This document shows, piece after piece, positions 23,101 to 35,100 of a stretch of DNA of 64,000 nt. Source of the DNA: Ostrinia nubilalis (lineage: Eukaryota; Arthropoda; Insecta; Lepidoptera; Crambidae). The position numbers and the translations under genes were made by a program. Below the pieces are notes generated by a model. The model was not told where the DNA came from, did not search any database, and worked only from the letters and a program-made list of their open reading frames with translations. The stretch is from the NCBI RefSeq assembly GCF_963855985.1, contig NC_087093.1, positions 7,633,501 to 7,697,500 of the forward strand. Reading direction: 5' to 3'. Within the stretch, counting starts at the first letter, position 1, and each line of letters opens with the position of its first letter.

Positions 23101-26100
23101 GATTTTCCAAATTCTATTCTTATCTCCATTTGTTGTTAAATCACGGTTATTCAACTGTTTCATTAATAAAGTCAACAGACATTTCTACACATAAGTGGAC
23201 TATTTAGAAAATGAATGGCCTTCCGTCACGCGACATCAGCAACATCGAACAGATTTGTTTTCATTTTAATTTCTACCTCGGTATATTTGTTAAGTAAGTT
23301 CTTTTTGACTCGTCAGAATTTTTTGGGATCTTATTGAATATATTATTATACATTACCTATAACGAAAACGAGTCATCGTAGGTATTTTAGAGGTAGGTTC
23401 TGAAACCTACAGAAATGGTTGCAAAACATTCTGAGAGAGTATCTTATGTCCTGCAACTTCGATAAGGAACTTCTCCTTAGAATGCTAAAGCTGGTGATGA
23501 TTATGATGATGAGTAACATGGCGGCGGCAGTACACTGCTGATGACGATCACTAGCACTACGCACCCAGCTGCGAGGCGGCGCCGCGCTCCAGCGTGAGCT
23601 CGTGCAGCGCGCGCGCGTGCGGCGGCGCCACGCTGGCCAGGCGCCGCAGCAGCGCGTCGTGCCCGCGGCGGCAGTACACTGCTGATGACGACACTAGCAC
23701 TACGTACCCAGCTGCGAGGCGGCGCCGCGCTCCAGCGTGAGCTCGTGCAGCGCGCGCGCGTGCGGCGGCGCCACGCTGGCCAGGCGCCGCAGCAGCGCGT
23801 CGTGCCCGCGGCGGCAGTACACTGCTGATGACGACACTAGCACTACGTACCCAGCTGCGAGGCGGCGCCGCGCTCCAGCGTGAGCTCGTGCAGCGCGCGC
23901 GCGTGCGGCGGCGCCACGCTGGCCAGGCGCCGCAGCAGCGCGTCGTGGCCGCCGCGCACGCGCACGCTCTCGCCGCGGTGGTAGTACACGCGCGTCCAGC
24001 CGCCGCTCACCACCCAGCCTGAAGTCATCAAAGATATTTAGTATCATCTGCCAAAAGTAGGTCTCGACTCGAAGCGCTGGCGCCCGTTCCAGATGTTCAA
24101 CGAGGGCGTACGGCGGCGGGTGCCGTTTAATGAACTCGCTGCCCCGTGCAGCGTTTGTGAAAACCCTACGGGTTACCTACAGCGTCTGCGCCATAATGCC
24201 CTACTCATACTATTTTTCGATACTGACACGTGTACGAGCGCTTAAGTTCAAAACGGTTTTTTATTAGTCTTTTATTATTTTTAAGACTTGACCATTTTTA
24301 GATACTATTTTAACAATCTATACAAATAAATACATTTTTGATTTTGACTTTAAAAATAGAAGTAAACAAACTTACCCAGTAAAGAATTGGTCGGCAAAAC
24401 CAAGATGATCTGTCGAGTGCTGTCTTCGACTAACACAACGCTATCGGCTGAGACGCCCATCATGCAATCTAGCAACGTGCCGCCAGCACCTTCGTCCTGT
24501 ACTTGTACCTAAAATATAAATAGTAAGTAGAATTATCCAATTAAATAAGGTTTTAGAGCAAAACAAGTCTGGCAAACTTACGTGAAAACACAGTGCACCG
24601 CCAACTAAGACATCGGTAGTGCAATTCTCAACACGCGGCAAAACCGTATTGTTGTTGGAGTTGTTCCCGCTTTTCATCAACAGTGATGAAAATATAGCTG
24701 CAAAGGAATATGAAAATGTGTTATTATATTTTTACAACCTATTATATAAGGTGTTATTTTTTGTACTGATCATACTTTACCAACGCATCTAATAAAATCA
24801 TACAAATACAACCCAAGTGTTTTTAAAAAAAAATTCAGGCTAGTTTTCGAGTAAAACGACAAAGAATGTTTCGAAAAAAATAAAAAATAAATCATCCTTT
24901 GAGCGCGGTGAGTATTCGTTTGTACGCACTATCGTAGTAGCCGGCCGAGGGCAACGACCACTGCCACGTGCCGCGCCGCGTGAGTCGGCCATATTGATAT
25001 CGCTGCCAGTCGCTCCGCGCCCACAGCCCGCGCCGAGCCGCCGATCGGCATGCGGGAGCGCAACAACATTAATAATCGTCCCAGTCCGTCCAATGCGCCC
25101 AAACGTATTGCAGTGTATGTGTGATTTATTACAATGCCGCGCTTGATCAATAACAAAACGCAGGTGAAATTATGTTTCGGGCACACTAACTGGCCGACGA
25201 GAAACATTGACGAGTCGAAAACCTTCATACCTTGCTTGTTTGGAGCCGCGCAGCGCTTCAGGGAGCGCAGCCGTATCCTGACTTGACGAGATTCCGTGGG
25301 TTTCGAGGACGAAGTTCTGGATTTCAATTTCAATCACCGGCACAGTGCTGGCGGTACCCAGATGCGAGCGCCGCAGACGGCGGCTTTTGCGTAAAAATAC
25401 GGAATGCCTTATTGAATCAAGGAGTTGTTGCCAGAGGGCCACGACCGCGACCTAGTTCTATCGATGGTTATTGCGGAAGTCTACCTAGGTACATACCTAC
25501 AGTGTGATTTGGACAGATGAGTGCTTGTTTACGCGAAAGGGACTTTTTCCGTAAAAAAGTTAGTGCGCGAATTGTGAATACAACATCCGACGTGGTGTCT
25601 AGTGAACAGCAAGCAAGTGTGCAGCCCGAAAGCATTACCTCAATTCGATCGTGGCTAGATTAGACAGTGCAAGACAGTGTTTACGTGAACATTCAACAAA
25701 GGCTTGACGTTCAAAATGTATTGTGATTAGTGTAATAATAACCTAGGAACTTTAAATAACAACATTCAAAATAGGTAAATGTGTGAATAAGTAAAATCAA
25801 TGAATCTAAAGTGTGATGGCAAATCTTAATTAGTTTTATTTACAACACCTATTCATATTCAATATTAGGGTGCATTTCCACTGAAGCGAAGCGAAGTAGT
25901 AATAGGTATGTACCTATCAATTTTTTATTACGTCTCTAAATAAATTGCGTAGGCATTACGAAACCGTAGATATTGAATTCCAATTTCTATCCTATTTTAA
26001 ATTTCTAGTTTAACGCGGATGATTCGCCTCGGTTCGTTGGAAAAGTCCCCCGCTATTACACTAATGAAAATACACTTATTTACCTACTTATGTAGCTAGA

Positions 26101-29100
26101 TTTTGTTTCTCCCAGCGCGTAGTACCTATTAACATGACGTAACATCGTACATACTCACGAGTGATAATTTTTGGTAACGTAGGTTTAGTGTAATCTAACC
26201 TTAATGTTGCAATTTCTTACAAAACTTGCGCACAAAAAGCAAATCTAGTATGAAAATCATTAAACTTCTAATGCTCGTAACTCAGTTCAGACTGAGTTAA
26301 GAGGTATACATGTCATAGTAAGTTTGGTTTATTACACTATTAAACAGTACTGTACCGTTATTCGAAGCCTTTATAATGAGAGTAGTGTCTGTCTTTTCCT
26401 GTTTGAGTACTAGTTTTGACGTATAATCTGCCCACGTGACTTCCGCTCCGGTCCCCCACCGCCTAAGCACGCCTCAATTAGCGACACTAGCGCCACCAAC
26501 GGTAGCTCGAAACTAGGTTTCGATATTCTCGCCATTGGTGTTTTAGTTCCCGTTCGAGACGGTCGTAGAATTAGCTCCGCTAGTTCGCGACCCATCTCAC
26601 AGGTACTAGTCGTGACGTGATTCAGGTAAAATATTACCATCATAATGTAAGTACTTCTAAATTATTATGTACTGGCTGAAAACTTATAAAAATTACTGTG
26701 ATTACTTATTTCGCAGTGTAATTTATTTTTACAACGGTGTTACCGTTCGGGGGTAGATTGCATTTAATCTAACTCAGTGTAATTTTAAATAATTATCTTT
26801 CTTCTCTAGTAATACTTGTACCTAACGGTATTCCGTTAGACGTGTTTTAAAAGTAACATTACTTTTTAGCAATGTTTGTTTCTAACGGTTTTTCGTTAGA
26901 TATGTTTTTAAGCTAACTTTTCTTCTTAGCAATGTTCGTACCTGACGGCGTGTTCCGTTAGATGTGTTTTAAAACTAACATTCCTTTTTAGCAATGTTTG
27001 TGCCTAACGGTTTTCGTTAGATGTGTTTTAAAACTAATATTCCTTTTTAGCAATGTTCATTCCTAACGGTATAACACTCCTTTTTAGCTGTGTTTGTTCC
27101 TAAGGGTTTTCCGTTAGATGTCTTTATTTTCAAAAGGAAAGAGGAAATATTATGTCCACGTGCAGAAGAGGAGCAAGAGTTGGCGTAGAGGTCAAATCAA
27201 AGGATGGTGTGGTGTAATGTGATAGTCGCAAGATGTGATTGCTTGCTACAATAAGCTGTAAGTACCAAATTACCAATACCATTTCAGACATACGAATTCC
27301 ATCGGATGGATTGTGTTGATTTATAAATCAACAAAATAAATAAACGGTAAACTACCTTTATCAATATGCATCCGGGGAAAGTATGAAAACTTCCACTAGG
27401 TAGGGTAGCGTACCGACGTACCTATTCTACCGCCATTATGGAAGTCTAACGCATGGCTATAACCCAAGAGTGAAGTGTGCAGTTTGTCCTATTAGGATAC
27501 GGTACGTAGGTATAATAATACCTTTGTGGTTTTCTTAAACTATGATTTCAGGAAAACGCTATGCTGTTACTGTGTAGATAAACAGTGAGTCTGTGTAATA
27601 AACGGTGAAGGATGTACATCGTCTATTCAGCCTGATATGCAGTTTATTTGATGCTAGCGGCGTCTGGAAAATTTTTCGGCAGCAGTACGATCGCAACTCT
27701 GCTCCGCAGATCGATCTGAGATTTCGCCTTATGCTAAATACCTACAGTGGAAAACTCAAACTGGCTACTCGGCAAGCTAGATGGCAGTGTAACCAAAACG
27801 CAGCAGCATAATCCTGTAGCGAGGGTAAGTTCTCTTGGAGCAAACAGGGAAAAACCAGGAGCCAGAACCTTTTCTCCCTCATCCCACCGGGATAGGAGAA
27901 AACTCAAACACTCAAGGAGTCTCATATTGAGCCAGGCAACGCCGCTCATTTTTATTTACGTCGAGAGGTCTTAGTAAGGCATTGGTCCAAACCCTCTTGT
28001 TATCCCTCATCCCACTGGGATAGGAGATTACCCAAAGAGAATCGGACTCAAATCATTACATTTCGAGCCGAGCAACCTCGCTCATTTTTATTTACGTCGA
28101 GAGGTTTTAGGGCATCGCTCTAAACTCTCATGTTATCCCTCATCCCACTGGGATAGGAGATTACCCAAAGAGAACCGGACTCAAATCATTACATTTCGAG
28201 CCGAGCAACCTCGCTCATTTTTATTTATGTCGAGAGGTCTTAGGGCATCGCTCTAAACCCTCATGTTATCCCTCATCCCACTGGGATAGGAGATTACCCA
28301 AAGAGAACCGAACTCAAATCACTACATTTCGAGCCAAGCAACCTCGCTCATTTTTATTTACGTCGAGAGATCTTAGGGCATCGCTCTAAACTCTCATGTT
28401 ATCCCTCATCCCTCTGGGATAGGAGATTACCCAAGGAGAATCGGACTCAAATCATTACATTTCGAGCCAAGCAATCTCGCTCGTTTGTATTTGCGGTTCA
28501 AAGACATGAGGGCATCGTCCTAAATCCTCATAATTTTTGAAGAGTTATAAAACCCAAACGCCTTATTCCACGGCAAACGAAAATAAGTAAAGTTGCCGAG
28601 TAGACATGAGGGCTTCGCCCTAAATCCGCATAACTATAAAAGGGTCTGAAATTCTATTTAGCACGGCAAAATTAAAGTAATGTTGCCGGGAGGACATAAG
28701 GGCATCGCCCCAAATCCTCATAATTTTCAAGGGTTATGGAACCCTAATTAAAATGCTTTATTTCATGACAAAAGTAAGCTATTTAAGACCTGCCATGGGT
28801 AAAAGGTGGAGACAGTGAGATTACGCAAAAATTACTCGATTCGTGTCAGTTTGGCTTATTTCATTACTGCCGAGATGATACAAGGGCATCGCCCTAAACC
28901 TTCAGAATCTTGAAGGATGTTAATTAATCGGGGCCGCAGCTATGCGCCCTGAATTTTTGGTACCGAACAGTTAACGCCTGGAGAAATTAAATAAACTTAA
29001 GCCTTTATGCAGCCTCTGCATAGTAAAGTTACAACTATTGACCTGATAGTCTTTTAAATAAGGTATACATTCATAGACGCTTGGCGGGTACCACAAAGTA

Positions 29101-32100
29101 CTGAATACTAAAATAAGTATTTGTCTGCTATACATACCTATAGTACACCGACAGACTCATGCAAATGTTCTGACGGCAATTGATTCGCACAGAAAGAGTC
29201 GCGACATTCGCGCCCTTACCTATTGGACGACTTCATTCTGGGGTAACTCAGGACCCATCCTTGCTTCGGGGTCAGATATAACCCATGCCCCTATTGTAAT
29301 AAAAGCACACAAGTCTGGATAATAAACACAATGAAGTCGGTCCTTACCTGTATAAAATAAATAAACAAAATAATAACAGTCTTACAAACTAGTAACAGTA
29401 AAAGGTGAACTCCATAAATACAAAATGGCCTAACCGAGTCTCGGTTACCAAAAACATACAGATCAAGTCACGTAACGTTACAAATCCTAAAGCATTGGCT
29501 CTTCTCATGTTATAACACTACAATTCATGATTTGCGTGAGGCAAAGAGCATTTTAACCGCCAACTTGAGGCGCTCATGGCACCCAATACCAAATACTTAT
29601 GATCCACAATAACCAAAAGTATAAAGCTTATCTGAGCTTAAAACAAATTGGGCACGCTGCATGGTAACGCATTTCGCAATTGAATTTCACTGTACAACGA
29701 AAACAGTGACTTTAGTAAACCGTACTTACTAAATATATATTAAACCGCGTAGGTTTACATACTACAATTTATTATTTTCTCATTTATACAAGCCATTACA
29801 TTCGTTGGAGAAAAGATTGCATACCAAAAGTCACACAAGTCTTCAGTCTCTTAACTGAACTTTCCGTGTGCCCTATTATAGTGTCAATGACTACGTCTTG
29901 TCTACTTAATTTAAGTAAATAAATATAATTTATTATTAATGTCATATGACACCATGTCATATTGTTAATTCGACCTTTTGTGCACCTCTGTGGTTCAATA
30001 AAAATTGTCGTATGAATATGAACGACTTTTACGAGGAGTTAAAGGGAATAAATCAAAACCTTCAGTCCAAGAAAGTAATTTAACTCTGATTTTTCCAATT
30101 ATCACTGTGACCTTAGGGTCACACAGAAGTACATAAACATGGTTGGAATTAATTTTGGATAATGTGCCGCACTCTTAAGCTCTTTGCTTGGGGCCGAAAG
30201 TCCTTCGCCTACCTACATAGTACAATTTACAAAATTCGTATTTGATGTGATTTAAATCCATCAATTATTATACTGTAACGAAGGTAGTCACAAGCAAAAT
30301 GTTGTGGCACACATAACTGTTTACGAGTTAACTTGTTTTAAGTACAACAGCCTCGTGAAATATTCTAATACCTACCCGACTCGCTAGGTCAATAAAGTAA
30401 TTTGTCTCTGCTGACTATTGTCACAAAAATTAGTACTTACCTACTGGCAACTTAGGTATGTACACTTCAATGAATCATGAGTGACATTGGCGATGATATA
30501 AAACTTAGTGTTACACAAACATCATTACATAAATATTTTTACATAAATATTATTACATCGTGCAAATGAGCGATCGTCCAACGGCATTCAGGGTGATGAA
30601 AATAAATCATTCGAAATTAAATCCGATGCCCACCCTAAGGGCCTTGATGAAACCTGATAAGGTTTAGATCGGCTACGAAACTATCATTTAATTCTAGCTG
30701 TCCTTGCGACTTCGTTTGCATAACTTTTCCCGCTTTCGCAACATTCTTATTGATGCTCCGCTACTATTGGTGGTAGAATGATGTTATTATGATTTTATAC
30801 ATAGAATTCGTGGTTAAAGGACTCCAACACAAAGATAGTTTTTGTGTTGATGCAAACAAACTCTTGTTCAGCCCTATAACATTATTATCATAATTGTAAT
30901 TACAATAATACATAATTACATATTAAGATTGCTCTGAATTAAGCTGGTTGACTAACCGTCAATAAGCTGATCTAGCTGACAAGTTATCACTGTTAGCCCT
31001 AAAGATAATGGTCGCACAGTCTTACCACAGCACCGACGTTTGTAAACCGCAAAGTTTACTAAGTTTGTACTAGGAAAGTCTGTATTATTATAAATTTTAT
31101 CAATTCCGACTCAAACTTCGCTATCCCTAGCGAACAGCGATAACGCGGAATACTCAGGCAATACAAAAGTATCGTACCTATACATAGCCGGCTAGCTATT
31201 GTCACCTATTCATTACACCGTCCACCTAGGCTACGGTCCTGTAAAGGTTTATAAATATTAAAATCTGAGCTGATACCTAAATGTGGGAAATGTTGGAGAT
31301 CATCAAACGCCCGCTATCGGCAAGCGACCTTAACTGTACCAGTGAATATTCTTATCCATACCTAATAATTATTCACTCCTACCGAAGCTTATTAAATTTT
31401 TCCAACGGTCTGATACTGTGAGTGAGGGTGGACGTAGCTTTTGCGCCTTTTACATGACGTAAAGTAACCGATAGTTCATTATTACATAGTTGTTAATAAA
31501 CGATGCATTAGACGTGAATTTACGGAGATGCAGATGCAGGTTGCGTTCTGTAAAATATTATAATGTACCTACACATAGTACATTACCACTCAGTAGACAG
31601 ATAAGCTAAAGTTCTAACTAATTCATAACATTTCTCACTGATCAATGTCTTATTCTTCAATTGATCACATTGGCGATTACACAGCGCCACCAGGAGATAA
31701 TAGACACGTCTCTCATTATAAAGGCTTCGAATAACGGTACAGTACTGTTTAATAGCGACGTTTTACCTGAAAATAAAACGTTTATTAAACATACTTACCT
31801 TATTCGAAGCCTACTTTTTAAATCTACCTGGTGTCATAAAACACAATGGCGAGAATATCGAAACCTAGTTTCGAGCTACCGTTGGTGGCGCTAGTGTCGC
31901 TAATTGAGGCGTGCTTAGGCGGTGGGGGACCGGAGCGGAAGTCACGTGGGCAGATTATACGTCAAAACTAGTACTCAAACAGGAAAAGACAGACACTACT
32001 CTCATTATAAAGGCTTCGAATAAGGTAAGTATGTTTAATAAACGTTTTATTTTCAGGTAAAACGTCGCTATTTTGTAATCAGAACACAAAGTTTGGTCGA

Positions 32101-35100
32101 TGGGCGCGCGAAAAAAAAAAAGACGCCACTTTCCATACAAAATCTGGCATTGCCATTTATCTTAAATAAAGATTGATAATAAATAATTATGTACTTACAA
32201 AATTTTTGGCCTGTTTCCACTGTTGTAGCCGTCACGTAGTTTTTCGACAAATCTTTTAAATATTCCTGTCGTGTACGTGTGGCCATTGTACAGAATTTTG
32301 GCGACTGAATTGCTGCATTCTCGCCATTAATTACCTAAAACAATATTAATTATTGTCAAAATAATAATTTATTTTATGTTCATCATGCATTTTTGAAACT
32401 GTGTAAATACGATGACTTACCTTACTTAAAAGTAAATCAGTGAAAGCTTCACCTTTTGGATACACTGCTCCATCTTTGATTGGAGGCCCAAATAAAGGTA
32501 CTTCTTTTGCACGACTTACAGCTATACTGTAATGCGTGTTCTCCGTGCACGGATCTATCGCTCGAATCACAACAAAAACGTGTTGGAATTGAGAGCGAAT
32601 ATTCCGCGGCGTAAATGGCGCAGCACCTGGTTCTTGGAAGACAATAGTTACTATGTCGTTGCCTATATGTCGCTTTCTCAACAACTGCTGTCTATTATGT
32701 GGTGTATATGGAAGCATTGTCGAAACGTGAAACATTATCTCACAACCCTGGTATGTCGTATACACTGAATAGAGGCCTGTTGAATCGGTGCGATTGTCGA
32801 GACCCGCTTTATATTTCTCAAAGTCTTTTAATCGAACGGTCTGTCCTAACATTTGCAGGAATTCGACGAAAGCGGGACCGGCTTCCTGGTTGTTATACAT
32901 TTCTTCTTCGGTAGCTTGGCCGCTTTTGCAATACATAACGCCGACTTTGTAGTGTCGGGTTACGCATTGTTCGTCCAGCCGAAGTAGCTGTTCCTCTGCT
33001 CCACTGTTAGGTACACCTAACCTGAAAAGGTACATTTTGTCATTTAACAAACTGATCAATACCGCAAAAAGTTGGATCAAACTGTATTTTTTTATTTCTT
33101 ACCTCAAACAACCCAACTGCATTTCAGGTGCGACATAGTCCAAAACCTCTTTCGTGCAGTATGTAGCGCTGTTGTTGCTTGGCTTTACGGTAGGCAGCGC
33201 ATCTTCAAGCACAGATCCCCGAAGAGTCAGCAACTCCGAAGTTCGTATTATGAGCCGGTACTGCCAGGCGAGCTGGGAAGCCGGCACAGACGCGTCGCCA
33301 CCACCTCTACGTAATTCCACACGTTCCTTTTTTATGGAAATGGCTATAGGTCCTAGACTTTCGTCCATGCCGAACCAGTTTTGGTGAGCTACAAAAATAA
33401 ATTAGACTTAGTATGGATATAGCCTTGGTTCCAGGGAAAAACATAGGACAGTTTTTTTTCCTGGTTATTGAAAGTAGGATATGCGCGTGCAAAATGCAAA
33501 AATTGTTATAGGTACCTAACTCTGTAAAAAATACTTACGTTGATTATAGAAATAGTTCCTATAATATAACGCGCCTAAGTCTTGGCTCTCAACAGGCAGT
33601 GGCGTGAGGACTCTGGCGAAGGGGCAGCCGTGTCGCCAATGGGTGTGTCCCGGCGGAAACTCCAGTACTGAGAGCCCGTAAGCGGCGCGGGGCCGGTGCC
33701 ACCCTCCGGTCTGGCCGGGTATGGCACCACGAGCGGTTCTCCAGCAGAGCGACACACAACGCTCTTCTTCACCTAAGAAAAATACAAAATTATGCATCAG
33801 ATTACGCCGATGAATTCCTTTTCGAATCGTGCGGAAAAAGTACTAAATAGTTAGATTAGACAAACAGAAATTATAACTTTTCAGTAGGAAGTTACTAAAT
33901 CACTGTTTCAACCATCCATACTCAATATTATAAATGAAATAATCTTGTCTGTCTGTTACCTTTTCACACTTAATTCAGTGAATCAGGTTGGAGTCTAGGA
34001 AAAATGTGGGATAGTTTATCCCGATTTTTAAAAGTCTTTCTGACCGAAACCAACGCGCGAAACCGGGAGCAAAAGCTGGTTTAATTATCTACAATACCAG
34101 ATTAGTAGCAGTGTGTTTTCCTAACGTTTAATTAAATCCATAATGTGCTTGGTTGTGAATCATTCTTAACTGTGTGGAATGTTAGCCACATTAACTCACA
34201 TAAGCTGATTTATCAATGATGATAGAAATGAAAGTGCAATTACTTCATTCCTAAGAAATCTTGATCACATTTCACACAGTCTATGGACATCGATTATAGT
34301 AATTACACAAGTTTGGATTAAGTGAGGTACTATTATTATAAAGATTTAAAGAAAATAGTAAAATATTGAAATTGCAGAATAATTTTAATGAGTTATTAAT
34401 TAATGAAACCTAATAAATCTAAAATAGAATTGCTGACAAATAAATAATAATGCTTATTACAATTGATTTTTAAATTGAAATTAAATTAATTGATATGTTT
34501 TCCGGTTTTTATGTGCTACTGCTCATTTTGTTTTCATTTAAAATATGTACATTCATAGTCCAATCAAATAAATTTTGTGGAGACAATTTAAGTAGGAAAT
34601 ATTAATGGTCTGAGGTGTAATGAAGCATTGCTGTACAATTATGTGACAAAAGTCAAAGAATAAGACAATGGAGTCACAGTAAAGTTTTGAACATCAATAA
34701 TTTTTTGATAGTTTCCAAGTTATAGTCTAAAAAAATATTTAAACATTCCCTGACCTTCCTTAGTTTTTCAAATAATATCATGAATTATATGTAGGAGATA
34801 TCATAATTTTTTGTTGAAATGTGGATACCTACCTAATATGGCCACATAGTACATCAATGTTATTCATATGTTCATACCTATCTTTAGAATGAACAATACC
34901 TTTCTCAGTAAATAACCTCATGTTTGATACAAGAAAACTGTATACCAATAGTATTCAGCATATTAGTCATAAATAATAATGGATGCTCCAAGAACAATAA
35001 TAATGTGAGAGCTGAATTTGTATGTCACCTTATTCACAGGTGACACAATGGCAATTCTATAGAAGATTAGCATGGTTAAAGGAAAATAGAATTGTTTATA

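Larger units (their letters stand above)
26344..31748. mobile_element. 5.4-kb non-coding element with TTAA target and satellite arrays
   Basis: TTAA lies at 26340-26343 and 31749-31752. The inverted termini start ACAGTACTGTACCG and continue to about 45 bp (cgaagcctttataatgagag). No frame in the interior resembles a transposase or any other protein. It has two tandem arrays (26805-27125 and 27876-28535) and then about 3 kb without recognised features. The TTAA target suggests piggyBac-type mobilisation, but the termini do not start CCC as in classic piggyBac, so the class is inferred. Confidence 0.7.
26206..32165. mobile_element. Palindromic MITE (copy 1) split by 5.7 kb of insertions
   Basis: Sequence at 26206-26341 and 32068-32165 is contiguous in the intact copy at 37495-38050. 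The break is at ...ttattacactatt / ctattttgtaatc. Nested in it are a 72-bp perfect palindrome (31751-31788 plus 32035-32072), the TTAA element 26344-31748 and the small MITE 31789-32034. Confidence 0.75.

Noticed and set aside
24929..25507. Several overlapping frames on both strands
   Set aside because: They begin at non-ATG codons, and all frames are open because of GC content. Only a weak note on a possible exon was kept.
27876..28535. Possible CRISPR array or hammerhead ribozyme repeat
   Set aside because: The repeats are continuous 133-bp units without unique spacers, and no hammerhead core (ctgatga ... gaaa) occurs in either strand of the unit.
26344..31748. LTR retrotransposon or integrated DNA virus
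   Set aside because: The ends are inverted, not direct repeats, there is no primer-binding site or gag-pol frame, and no viral protein is recognisable.
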